64,000 nt of DNA from Pelotomaculum isophthalicicum JI (GTDB lineage Bacteria > Bacillota > Desulfotomaculia > Desulfotomaculales > Pelotomaculaceae). The stretch covers positions 26,649 through 90,648 of the forward strand of contig NZ_JAKOAV010000013.1 of the NCBI RefSeq assembly GCF_029478095.1, read 5' to 3'. The notes under the pieces were generated by a model. That model saw only the letters and a program-made list of their open reading frames with translations. It was not told the DNA's origin and searched no databases. Position numbers and translations under genes: made by a program. Position 1 is the stretch's first letter. Every line of letters begins with the position of its first letter. Below are positions 8,331 to 16,417 of this stretch, one piece after another.

Positions 8331-9631
8331 TTCTGAACATCCTCCTGACAGGATGACGGCTCATCAAAAAGAAAAAGCTGCTCCGCTTCCGGATGCGGGG
8401 GGAATTTCTCGTTATACATGGCCCAGGCTTTTTTAGACATCAAAGCCCTCAGCACCGCATCCCGTGTGATTTTCAAGCCGTCCGCGATTTTACCGCCGCA
8501 GGTGATGAAATACTGGGCACGTTTAAGTGCAACCCCCAGCTTTTTGAGCGCGTCAAAATTGAGAGTGGCGGTGCGGCGGGCAGTTGTAATCCGCTTAACA
8601 CTTGTTACGCCGATGCCCGGCACTCGCAGCAGGTCGTTATAAGACGCACGGTTTACGTCCATTGGGAAAAACTCCATATGGTTAAGGGCCCAGTTGCATT
8701 TGGGATCTAAATAGGGATTAAAGCTCTGGTGCTGCTCGTCCAAAAGTTCGTGGGCGGTAAAACCGTAAAACCGCAGCAGCCAGTCCGCCTGGTAAAGGCG
8801 GTGCTCCCGCAAAAGCTGCGGTTTTGTGCCCATGGCGGGTAGAAGGGCGTTTTCAGCTACCGGCATATAAGCAGAAAAGAAAACCCGCTTTAGCTTGTAT
8901 TTTTCATATAGGCTTTCGGTTAAATTTAAAATCTGAAAATCCGTGTCCGGCGTGGCTCCTATAATCATCTGGGTACTCTGGCCGGCAGGGGCGAACTCTG
9001 GTCCATGCCGATATCTTTTCCTGCCTGAGGAACTCTCTTTTATGTGGTTATGAATATATCCCATCGGCCCCAAAATAGCGTGCTTTGATTTGTCCGGTGC
9101 CAGCAACCGCAAACTGCTTTGAGAGGGAAGCTCAATATTCACACTTATCCGATCCGCCAGCACGCCGATTCGGTCAATCAGTTGGCTGTCGGCTCCCGGA
9201 ATAATTTTGGAGTGAATATACCCGGCAAAACGGTACTCCTCCCGCAGTATGCGCAGAGCCTCCAGCATTTGCTCACAGGTATAGTCGGGATTTTTAAGCA
9301 CTCCTGAACTCAGAAAAAGACCTTCAATGTAATTGCGGCGGTAAAAGTTGAAGGTCAGTTCCGCCAGCTCACGAGGTGTAAAGGCTGTCCGCGGCAGGTC
9401 GTTAGAACGGCGGTTGACGCAGTATTGGCAATCATAGACGCAAACATTGGTCATCAGCACCTTTAACAGTGAAACACATCGCCCGTCCGCCGCGAAGCTG
9501 TGGCATACGCCGCAGGATACTGCGCTGCCAATACCCCCGGCAGAAGCCTTTCTATCCACTCCGCTGGAAGTACAGGCCACGTCATATTTTGCCGCACCGG
9601 TCAATATTTCCAGCTTATGAAAAGCATCCAA
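8309..9631 (-). CDS. Putative DNA modification/repair radical-SAM protein (TIGR03916)
   Basis: I place the start at TTG 9631 because TAAGGAG sits nine bases upstream and the product then begins MDAFHKLEILTGAAKYDVAC, as the family does. A longer open frame reaches 9997 but its extra 122 residues look unrelated. The 440-residue product has the radical-SAM cluster motif CVYDCQYC (Cys64, Cys68, Cys71), further N-terminal cysteines (20, 40, 43, 52) that could hold another site, and a C-terminal helix-hairpin-helix (LLRVPGIGVTSVKRI), which suggests DNA binding. It is coupled to the partner gene at 7506. Confidence 0.88.
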   Translation of the reverse strand: MDAFHKLEILTGAAKYDVACTSSGVDRKASAGGIGSAVSCGVCHSFAADGRCVSLLKVLMTNVCVYDCQYCVNRRSNDLPRTAFTPRELAELTFNFYRRNYIEGLFLSSGVLKNPDYTCEQMLEALRILREEYRFAGYIHSKIIPGADSQLIDRIGVLADRISVNIELPSQSSLRLLAPDKSKHAILGPMGYIHNHIKESSSGRKRYRHGPEFAPAGQSTQMIIGATPDTDFQILNLTESLYEKYKLKRVFFSAYMPVAENALLPAMGTKPQLLREHRLYQADWLLRFYGFTAHELLDEQHQSFNPYLDPKCNWALNHMEFFPMDVNRASYNDLLRVPGIGVTSVKRITTARRTATLNFDALKKLGVALKRAQYFITCGGKIADGLKITRDAVLRALMSKKAWAMYNEKFPPHPEAEQLFLFDEPSSCQEDVQKCLTGQI

Positions 9632-9840
9632 CCCGACCAACTCCTTACAGTCTTTATTATATTGCAGAACATATGTTCTTGTAAAGAAGTTTGTCATGTG
9701 TGCGGACAATTTAAAGACAAGGCTTAAAGGGATTCTGAGACGATTATTTTGGTAATTTATCGGATTGTGCCAGAATATTTGCCAAGGAAAGAGCCTCCCA
9801 ATGTCGAAGTAATTAGGAAATATTCGGAAGGAGTGGTTAC

Positions 9841-10044
9841 TTGAAAGAGATACAAGGCGTTCATGAGTGCTATGTTTGTGGAGCAAGCAATAGCTGGAAA
9901 GCAAAGTGGCAAAGTGAGAATAGGCCGAACGTTTCAATGGTTTCCGTAAAAAGACCTGTGGCTGTTGATAAAGGGGTATTCGAAATAACATATTCATGTA
10001 ACAATTGTAATACTGATAATAAATTTGAAATAAGTTTTAAATAA
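9841..10044 (+). CDS. Small zinc-ribbon protein
   Basis: 67 residues from a TTG start behind GGAAGGAG. Two CxxC pairs (CYVCGASN at residues 10-17 and CNNC near residue 53) could bind one zinc ion in a ribbon fold. No family is recognised. A strong terminator begins at its stop codon, so it is a single-gene unit. Such proteins are often regulators or nucleic-acid binders, but nothing here decides this. Confidence 0.65.
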   Translation: MKEIQGVHECYVCGASNSWKAKWQSENRPNVSMVSVKRPVAVDKGVFEITYSCNNCNTDNKFEISFK

Positions 10045-10068
10045 GAGCCTCCGGGCTCTTTTACTTTA
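10043..10068 (+). terminator. Rho-independent terminator
   Basis: A 7-bp stem (AAGAGCC / GGCTCTT) with loop TCCG and a T-rich tail (TTACTTTATT) overlaps the stop of the zinc-ribbon gene. Confidence 0.85.
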
Positions 10069-10137
10069 TTAAAACGCAGACCGGCGCGCAGTGCCTTAAG
10101 TGGAGACTCTCGGGGAGAGACGGGTATTAATGCCTTC

Positions 10138-10284
10138 CTGAACGTATTCTATTTTGTATTAGCTGGCTTATTTGAGATTGGCGGAGGGTATCTTGTCTGG
10201 ATCTGGATACGAGAAGGTAAGCCGATTTGGCTTGGAGTGCTTGGAGCTATAAAATTCCTTCCCCAAATTACCCCCTTTTTTTAA
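10138..10284 (+). pseudogene. Truncated UPF0060/YnfA membrane protein
   Basis: An open stretch without a normal start codon reads [19 protein letters not shown] followed by [14 protein letters not shown], the N-terminal ~40 residues of the YnfA (UPF0060) small membrane protein family, usually about 108 residues. The homology stops abruptly at about 10251, just where the ~90-bp repeated element begins, and the frame then closes within the element. It is therefore a 3'-truncated remnant whose breakpoint coincides with the repeat. Confidence 0.7.
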
Positions 10285-10340
10285 TATGACAAAACTGTTT
10301 ATAGGTATTCTAAGTCTATATAAAGTGTAAGGCTTATTAA
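10252..10340 (+). promoter_or_regulatory. Duplicated promoter-like element, copy 2
   Basis: This is the second copy of the element at 5870-5962, ending 41 bp before the ECF sigma start. Conserved blocks are AAATTCCT, a T-run, ACAAAAC, GTATTCTAA, TCTATATAAAGT and TAAGGCT-ATTAA. Because ECF factors commonly drive their own genes, it is a candidate autoregulated promoter. Confidence 0.65.
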
Positions 10341-10380
10341 CCGGTTAGAGCTTTAAACGTAGAAACACGGGAGGCGTTTT

Positions 10381-10929
10381 ATGATTCCTGTAGAGCCGGA
10401 CAAGGTTAGAAAGGCGTGCCGGGGTGACTCCAACGCTTTTTCAGAGCTTTTCCAAGAGAGAAAGGACGATATATACAAACTGGCGTACACCTATGTAAAG
10501 AATAGAGAAGATGCCCTGGCTGTTCTGCATGATGTTGTGTACAAAGTGTTTATATCCCTAAAGAAGCTTAAAAACCCGGAGTCCTTTAATACCTGGTTAA
10601 TCAGAATCACGGTGAACTGCTGTATCGATCATTTGAAAAAGAGCAAGAAAATAGTCAGCTTCGAAATAAAATATGACAATCCTGAGGCACTGGAGCGAAT
10701 CGCTGACAACAGTCAGGATTACGAGGACTTAGTCTCAAGCATTGACTTATTCGATGCTATCGACAAACTCAGCATAGAGCAGCGAACCGTAGTCGTCTTG
10801 AAATACTATCAGGATTTTACCCTGCTCCAGGTGGCGGAGATATTGGCATGCCCGGTTGGGACAGTCAAAACCCGGCTAAACAAGGCATTGAACTATTTAA
10901 GACGGGAACTGAAGGAGGGATATGAATGA
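10381..10929 (+). CDS. ECF-type RNA polymerase sigma factor
   Basis: 182 residues starting at ATG behind GGGAGG. Region 2 is at about residues 20-90 (ELFQERKDDIYKLAYTYVKN, then FNTWLIRITVNCCIDHLKK) and region 4 at about 125-178 with the helix-turn-helix TLLQVAEILACPVGTVKTRL. The short length and missing region 3 fit the sigma-70 ECF group. The gene overlaps the next by 4 bp (ATGA); the downstream membrane protein is its likely anti-sigma factor. The duplicated element upstream is a candidate autoregulated promoter. Confidence 0.95.
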   Translation: MIPVEPDKVRKACRGDSNAFSELFQERKDDIYKLAYTYVKNREDALAVLHDVVYKVFISLKKLKNPESFNTWLIRITVNCCIDHLKKSKKIVSFEIKYDNPEALERIADNSQDYEDLVSSIDLFDAIDKLSIEQRTVVVLKYYQDFTLLQVAEILACPVGTVKTRLNKALNYLRRELKEGYE

Positions 10930-11921
10930 AAGCTTATAAAGACGTTTTCGACAATATAGTGGTTCCTGCTGAAGAGGTGGACATGGTTATCCAGAAGGCC
11001 ATCAATAAAGGCAAAAGGCAATTGAAAATGAAAAGGCGGATCATCATTAGCGCGTCGGTGGTCTTGCTCTGCGCTTGTATTTTGGGCAGCGGCTTTGTAT
11101 CAGCTTCGATGGCCAGGGTGTTGGTAAACATACCTTTTATAGGTTCGGTATTCGCAAGAGAGAAGTTTGCCGGGAGCGGCCTGCAGAATATAGACATAGA
11201 TGATATAGCAAAATACGATGACATGCAGATTACCGACCAAGGGATAACCGTGGCCATTAGGGAAGCCTATTACGACCAATCAGGCTTTGCTATCGGTTAT
11301 GTGGTAAGCGGCGCGGAGTTGTCGGATGAAAAGATTTTCCATGCGAGTTTTTATTATAATGGACGGCCTATCTCCGGGGGAGGCGGTGGCAGTTACGATA
11401 AGATATCAGATGAACTGTACGTTGGTTTGCAGCAACACCACCCCCATGCCGGATTATCTTTCCCGGATAGTCTTGAACTGGAAGTGGTATTGGCCAATGA
11501 CTTAAATAAAATAAGAGAAAGCCCTTACCGTTTCAAAATCCCGGTTTCCCGCCGCAGCGCCGATGAAAAAACCAGGGAATTGCTGGTGATGAAAGCTGTG
11601 GAGACTGGAGACAGGACCATTCTGGTGAAGAAGATACTCTTTGCTCCTGCTGCCACAGTGGTGGAGTATGAATACACCCATCCGATCAGCGATAGGAAAA
11701 AAGATGGTGGAGTTGACCTCTATGATGTCAAGCTGATCAACGGCAGCGGCGCTGAATTAAACCCCGGTTCTTTCGGCCGGGATGGCAGTATAAATGGAGA
11801 AAAATGGGTTGATAACTGCCGGGTCGACTTCCCGGCTATCAACGAACCCGCCGGCAATATGGCTTTTGAAGTAATATTGCCGGAAGACCAAAGGATCAGG
11901 GTGAATTTTGAAATAGAATAG
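10926..11921 (+). CDS. Membrane anti-sigma factor, DUF4179-like
   Basis: 331 residues. A cytoplasmic N-terminus of about 38 residues would contact the sigma factor, one transmembrane helix follows at about 39-62 (IIISASVVLLCACILGSGFV), and the rest is outside. The segment ARVLVNIPFIGSVF just after the helix and the beta-rich exterior match DUF4179 proteins, usual partners of ECF sigma factors in Firmicutes. Coupling to the sigma gene by a 4-bp overlap supports the role. Release of the sigma factor would depend on a signal sensed outside the cell; the signal is unknown. Confidence 0.82.
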   Translation: MKAYKDVFDNIVVPAEEVDMVIQKAINKGKRQLKMKRRIIISASVVLLCACILGSGFVSASMARVLVNIPFIGSVFAREKFAGSGLQNIDIDDIAKYDDMQITDQGITVAIREAYYDQSGFAIGYVVSGAELSDEKIFHASFYYNGRPISGGGGGSYDKISDELYVGLQQHHPHAGLSFPDSLELEVVLANDLNKIRESPYRFKIPVSRRSADEKTRELLVMKAVETGDRTILVKKILFAPAATVVEYEYTHPISDRKKDGGVDLYDVKLINGSGAELNPGSFGRDGSINGEKWVDNCRVDFPAINEPAGNMAFEVILPEDQRIRVNFEIE

Positions 11922-12046
11922 TCTGTTGACCATAGACACGACACGAGGAGTTGTTTGACAGGAAATTGCGCTTTTCAGCAAGAGATGCCCTTTTTACTTA
12001 GAGAGTGAAACAAACGTCTTGTTTTTGGTACAGCATTTATGAAAAG

Positions 12047-12472
12047 ATGTGCGTGTCCTTAACGCAGGAAGACAGCATTCCCGGTTGGGTGGACAGGAGC
12101 AAGCTGGCGGGCGATGAACAGCGGCCGGAATGTTATTTTACCTTCACGCGCACACACCAGGGCATTCCGGTTTCGGACCGCTCGTACTCTGTCAATGTGG
12201 ACGGGCTGACAGGCAGAGTTACAGCTTTTCATGACAGGAACAGCGGTTCACCCGTCACCCTGCCGGACAGCAAGAATGTGGTGACGGCCGAAGCGGCAAA
12301 AGCCGAGTTTTTACAAAGCAACCCGCTGCGCCTGGTTTACACCTGGCCTGAATACTGCGGCCAGAAAGCGCCCAAACCCCCTTCTGGTTTACATACCGGA
12401 CTACGGTTACGGTGCAAGCGGGGGTATATCGATGCCTTAACCGGAAAAACAGTGACTTTGGAGATGAATTAG
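12047..12472 (+). pseudogene. Remnant of YcdB/YcdC-like protein
   Basis: It matches the C-terminal ~140 residues of the product at 3117-4877: IPGWVDRSKL versus IPNWVDMNKL, then the shared SPVTLPDSKN and VTAEAAKAEFL. The N-terminal three quarters and the signal peptide are absent. Between about 12379 and 12425 the protein is out of frame: one extra C in a C-run and one missing G in a G-run compensate each other, so the ending YIDALTGKTVTLEMN is restored. Both indels are in homopolymers, so sequencing error is possible for them, but the large N-terminal loss is real. It lies in the sigma operon's downstream region. Confidence 0.8.
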
Positions 12473-12498
12473 AAATGGCCGGATGCGGGAGGAACGCC

Positions 12499-12591
12499 AT
12501 GAAGTCCTTAAAATTTTGCGCCTTAATCTTCTTGTTTTTGTTGTTTGCGGTGGCCATGGTTTTTACGGCAATTACTATCCTGAATGGCTGA
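12499..12591 (+). CDS. Putative 30-residue membrane peptide
   Basis: An ATG behind GGGAGG opens a 30-codon frame, MKSLKFCALIFLFLLFAVAM then VFTAITILNG, forming a single hydrophobic helix. It sits between the YcdB remnant and a lipoprotein gene. The ribosome site and clean topology argue for translation; no family is recognised. It could instead be the residue of a lost signal peptide. Confidence 0.45.
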   Translation: MKSLKFCALIFLFLLFAVAMVFTAITILNG

Positions 12592-12677
12592 GTATTTACT
12601 GGGAAAGGTACTAAGATTAAGCCGTGGGATGCGGAAAAACTTAATGTGGTGGTGTAATTTGTGGAAGGAGGCCCGCA

Positions 12678-13220
12678 ATGAAAACTGCCCGATTGATCAT
12701 CGCACTTTTAATATTTACTTCTATAAGCGGCTGCGCTATGGATGAGAAGAAGTTGTCTGACGACCAGGGGAGGAAAACAATTGTTACTATGGACCAGGCG
12801 ATAACAGAGTACCTGGAAAATAGTATTATCCCCATTCTACCTCCCCCCGGCGTGAAAACATTTGCGGCGTACGACCTTCTCGGGGTGTCCGAAAACGGGG
12901 ATGAAAAAACAGCCTACATGTTGGCAGACATATGGACATATGGGGTTGAGCCAAGCGTCGGCATCGGCCCCCGCAGCGCCAGCTTCCTGCCCTTGGCGCT
13001 AATCTTAAGAGAGGAAAACGGCGGTTTTACAGTCGTTGGGCACCGGCAACCGCGCGACGGCTCGAACAATTGGCCGGATATAAAACAAATTTTCCCAGAA
13101 GAATACCACGAGAGAATTTTAGACTACCACAAAACGGGGAAGGGTCAAGAAATGGAACAATCAATCAGAGAAAGAGTAAACAATTATTTAAAGACGGTAG
13201 GAATAGAAAATACTGTTTGA
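12678..13220 (+). CDS. Putative lipoprotein of unknown function
   Basis: 180 residues from ATG behind GGAAGGAGG. The signal peptide ends with lipobox SISGC at residues 15-19, so the product is probably lipid-anchored outside the membrane. The mature domain has no motif I recognise; it contains a long run of hydrophobic strands around TAYMLADIWTYGVEPSV and a charged C-terminus. It follows the ECF sigma/anti-sigma genes on the same strand and might belong to the same envelope-stress locus. Confidence 0.7.
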   Translation: MKTARLIIALLIFTSISGCAMDEKKLSDDQGRKTIVTMDQAITEYLENSIIPILPPPGVKTFAAYDLLGVSENGDEKTAYMLADIWTYGVEPSVGIGPRSASFLPLALILREENGGFTVVGHRQPRDGSNNWPDIKQIFPEEYHERILDYHKTGKGQEMEQSIRERVNNYLKTVGIENTV

Positions 13221-13406
13221 TTTTGTACGTAACAAAGGATGTCCTATTGATTTAAGAACCAATATTTATTACAGTTTCCAAGCTTTAAAAATTATTTCAG
13301 GGGTGCTTCTTTTTCACACGGGCTATCCGGGACCCTTAAAATCAACTAATCGTGATTTTGCTTATTCATGGTGTTGGCTCTGTTTTTGCTTTTTATTAAA
13401 TTTGTG

Positions 13407-13469
13407 TTGACCTTCTAAAGATTACATTTATAATTATACCTAGATTAACTAAGCATAGTTTATCTAGGT
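13407..13469 (+). promoter_or_regulatory. PadR-gene promoter with palindromic operator
   Basis: TTGACC (13407-13412), 16 bases, then TATAAT (13429-13434) make a good SigA promoter. A 14-bp inverted repeat with one mismatch (ACCTAGATTAACTA ... TAGTTTATCTAGGT, 13438-13469) covers the expected transcription start. It is the natural operator for autorepression by the PadR protein encoded 31 bp downstream. Confidence 0.78.
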
Positions 13470-13499
13470 AATATTTTAAACGTCAAAAGGAGGGCAGTC

Positions 13500-13835
13500 A
13501 TGAAGGTTAACAAGGAGTTGCTAAAAGGGAGCACAGTTGCCATAATCCTAGCGATGCTTGACCAGCAACCTATGTACGGCTATCAGATGATTAAGGAAAT
13601 TGAAAAACATTCTGAAGGGGTTTTTGTGTTTAAAGAGGGGACGCTTTATCCAATTTTACATTCCCTGGAATCAGAAGGCATGGTTGAATCCTACTGGACT
13701 GAGACCGAGGGGAACCGCCGGAGAAAATATTATAAAATCACTGGTGAGGGGCGGTCGCAATTGAAGGAAAAACGAAATGAATGGGCTGCCTTCTACAAAG
13801 CGGTTAATCAGGTTCTAGGGGAGGGGATTGTATGA
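13500..13835 (+). CDS. PadR-family transcriptional regulator
   Basis: 111 residues from ATG behind AAAAGGAGGG. The winged-helix signature is plain: LKGSTVAIILAMLDQQPMYG, YQMIKEIEKHS, then LYPILHSLESEGMVESYW and the wing GNRRRKYYKIT. These regulators act as dimers on palindromes, and a palindrome overlaps its promoter. The gene overlaps the FtsW-like gene by 4 bp, so the two form one operon and the regulator probably represses both. The inducing signal is unknown. Confidence 0.94.
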   Translation: MKVNKELLKGSTVAIILAMLDQQPMYGYQMIKEIEKHSEGVFVFKEGTLYPILHSLESEGMVESYWTETEGNRRRKYYKITGEGRSQLKEKRNEWAAFYKAVNQVLGEGIV

Positions 13836-15238
13836 GGTTGGAACAGAATCAGAAGGTCCAACAATATCTAAATGCTGTTTGCTCGCAAATAAAATGCCGT
13901 GAAGTACACGGGCAAATCAGGCTGGAATTGCTGGGACACATTGAAGAAAACGTCGAAGAGCTTTTACAGACGAATATTCCGGAAGAGGAAGCCATTGATC
14001 AGGCGATTGCGCAGATGGGAGATGCCCTGAGTTTGGGAAAACAACTGCACCAGGCCCACAAGCCGAGAACTGAGTGGAGCTTGTTGGCGCTGGTCGGCTC
14101 ATTTATCGGCTTTGGATTGCTGAGTATGTATACGATTGAAAAGGGTGGTTTGTTAAAGTCGGTCTCGGGATACACAAATAATCTTTTATTCTCGGATTAT
14201 ACGTCAGTATCGGTATTTACAAACAGCCTTGTTTTGTTTTTACTGGGAGTGATGATAGCGGCTGGGATGTATTTTTTTGATTATCGAAAAATAAAATCCT
14301 GTTCCCTGTATTTATATCTGGGGACTCTCCTGGTTTGGCTAACCGTCTTCTTCTTTGGACCCGAACTCAACGGTAGACAAATGTTGAACTTGTTTTGGAT
14401 AAGAATAGATTTTGTTATGGTTACCCCGTTTTTATTGACGATAGCTCTGGCCGGTATCTTTTCCGAGTGGAACTGGAATCAAGAGAAAGGATCGTTAAAG
14501 GTTTTTTTTCTCCTGGCTACCGGGAGGAGAAAGTGCAAATTTAATTACCGGGCCGGTTCGTTATTAAAAGCTTTTGTTCTTTTGATTATCCCTTGCCTTT
14601 TTTATATTAATAGCGCTGTTATGGCGGGCGCTATTTTATATACGATTGTGTTTTTGATCCTCATGCGGGTATCCGGCGCGAAACTGTCGCGTGTTTTCCT
14701 GGTATCAATGCCCATTATAAGCTATATCCTTTTCTTTTTTTTAGGACATCCCTATCGACTTGATCGAATTACCGTGTTTATGCACCCGTACAGAGACCCG
14801 GACGGCGCCGGCTATCTATACACACGGTTAACCGAGACAATCCATGCCGCCGGTCTTTGGGGGCAGGGTTTTACTTTACCTGCCGGGACACTCCCTGAAG
14901 TCCATGCCGATTCAATTTTCGCCTATGTGGTGTATACCTTCGGCTGGATTACGGGTCTGGCCGTTTTGACTTTAGCCGTGACCTTGATCATCCGGATGAA
15001 CCATGTCGCCAGACAGGCCAAAGATTTATATGGCCGATTGCTGGTGACCGGGCTGGCCGGCATTTTTGCTGTCCAGTTTTTCTGGAACATCCTCATGACG
15101 TTGGGATTGGCCCCGGCCTTTGGTTTTAGCCTTCCGTTCATTAGTTATACCGGTTCTCAACTAATCATTCAAATGGCTGCCGTGGGCCTGGTGTTAAGCG
15201 TTTACCGACGCAAAGACATGGTAGGAATATTAAAGTAG
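13832..15238 (+). CDS. FtsW/RodA-like membrane protein with N-terminal prefix domain
   Basis: 468 residues. The first ~75 form a soluble helical domain (EVHGQIRLELLGHIEENVEE) seen at the front of several PadR-linked membrane proteins. About ten transmembrane helices follow. The C-terminal part has the FtsW/RodA hallmarks: PEVHADSIFAYVV, where Asp360 corresponds to the conserved catalytic-region Asp of SEDS proteins, and FSLPFISYTGSQL. SEDS proteins polymerise peptidoglycan glycan strands. The GEE motif that usually follows the Asp is replaced (VVYTFG), so activity is uncertain. Coupled by a 4-bp overlap to padR. Confidence 0.82.
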   Translation: MRLEQNQKVQQYLNAVCSQIKCREVHGQIRLELLGHIEENVEELLQTNIPEEEAIDQAIAQMGDALSLGKQLHQAHKPRTEWSLLALVGSFIGFGLLSMYTIEKGGLLKSVSGYTNNLLFSDYTSVSVFTNSLVLFLLGVMIAAGMYFFDYRKIKSCSLYLYLGTLLVWLTVFFFGPELNGRQMLNLFWIRIDFVMVTPFLLTIALAGIFSEWNWNQEKGSLKVFFLLATGRRKCKFNYRAGSLLKAFVLLIIPCLFYINSAVMAGAILYTIVFLILMRVSGAKLSRVFLVSMPIISYILFFFLGHPYRLDRITVFMHPYRDPDGAGYLYTRLTETIHAAGLWGQGFTLPAGTLPEVHADSIFAYVVYTFGWITGLAVLTLAVTLIIRMNHVARQAKDLYGRLLVTGLAGIFAVQFFWNILMTLGLAPAFGFSLPFISYTGSQLIIQMAAVGLVLSVYRRKDMVGILK

Positions 15239-15240
15239 CT

Positions 15241-15549
15241 TTTGACGCGGGTGCCGGCATTGGACTAGTCCCCAAAATTGGAAGAGCGATAAAAGTAAAT
15301 GATATCAGTAAATGTGTGGGAAATGATTTACACCAATGCATGCTTCACGGAATGAAGGCTCTGGCATATGGTATGGAAGAATGTGAATTTTGGGCTGAGA
15401 GCGAGAAGCGGAAAGAATTTGTGATTCCTTTGTTCTACTGGCTGACGGAAAACTGGTCGCTCAAGGAAATCTGGCGCGAATCCGTGAAACCTGCCGGATG
15501 CCGGGGGCGTCCCTTTTTGATTGCTTTAATAAAATCCTGGAGAACTTAG
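15241..15549 (+). other. Short open frame of unknown origin, possibly a gene remnant
   Basis: The frame runs FDAGAGIGLVPKIGRAIKV, then NDLHQCMLHGMKALAYGM and KEFVIPLFYWLTENWSLKEI, ending at 15549, one base before the EcsB-like ATG. It has no clear ribosome site; ATG 15343 and the ATG/GTG starts near 15313 are poor. The residue mix is protein-like, but I do not recognise a family. It is probably the tail of a damaged gene. Confidence 0.35.
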
Positions 15550-15550
15550 A

Positions 15551-16415
15551 ATGATTTCGGCAGCACAAATATTTTTCAGGCGGGTTAAATCGGAATGGAA
15601 ATTTCAATACAAGGTTTGGAAGACGGCGATTGATTGGACGGTCGGTTTATATATCTTGCTACCCGCCGTACTGATTAGCCTGGACGGCTATGTCTCGTTG
15701 TGGAAAAATCAATATGGCTGGATTGAGACGCTGCCGTTTTATTGGCCTTTAACGGCCATTTATATATTTGCCTGGGCGGGCGGCACCAGGACGTTTTTGG
15801 AAGAAGGGGACCAGCTTTTCTTGTTGCAGCGCAAGAGCTGGATTAGAAGAATTATGGCGCTCGGCGCCGGCTATACCACTATGCTGAATTTCTTATTGAG
15901 CCTTTTGGTTTTTTTCCTTGTTTGCCCCGTTATTATTCATCAATTATAAGCTTTCCACAGTCCAGTTTACCCTGCTTCTTGTGTTTGTCTTTTTGTTCAA
16001 AACGAATACAGGCATGGCAAGACAGCTTTTTGAATTACGTTTTCAAGGCTGGAAACAGGTATTTACCATAAAAATAGCTTTTGTTTTAATGAGCTTTATT
16101 TTTATTAAAGTCATACTTTCCCTTATAGGCCAACCTCGCTTGCTTTTGATCACCTGCGCAATATTTTTAATTACTCTCGGGTTCTTGACTAAAATCAGAA
16201 TTGATATGAAAGGATGTTTCTTCGACGATGTTGCCCGGGAGCAGCGACACAGGTTAAGATATGCTTCCCTTTTGCTGAGCATGTCGGGCATAAGCGTGAA
16301 AAGGCCAAAATCACCAAAGAGGCGTCCTTTATTCTTGCGCAATTCAAATCACCTGTTCCGAAAACGCGATGCTGTTAATTTGTTGGTTGAACTTTGCCTT
16401 AAATCAGTTTTGCGA
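15551..16415 (+). pseudogene. ecsB: EcsB-like ABC permease, frameshifted and truncated
   Basis: The first frame (AAQIFFRRVKSEWKFQYKVW ... WAGGTRTFLEEGDQLFLLQR) matches the N-terminus of EcsB permeases. It stops at 15949, and the homology continues in another frame from about 15940 (TGMARQLFELRFQGWKQVF), so one frameshift is present. The match runs on to FRKRDAVNLLVELCLKSVLR at about 16415 and then breaks off, leaving roughly the first two thirds of the usual ~400 residues. At the breakpoint it meets the 3' end of another truncated permease on the opposite strand. No EcsA ATPase is adjacent. Not functional. Confidence 0.75.
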
Positions 16416-16417
16416 AA

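Noticed and set aside
9632..9997. N-terminal extension of the radical-SAM gene
   Set aside because: Not part of the family; the TTG at 9631 has its own ribosome site.
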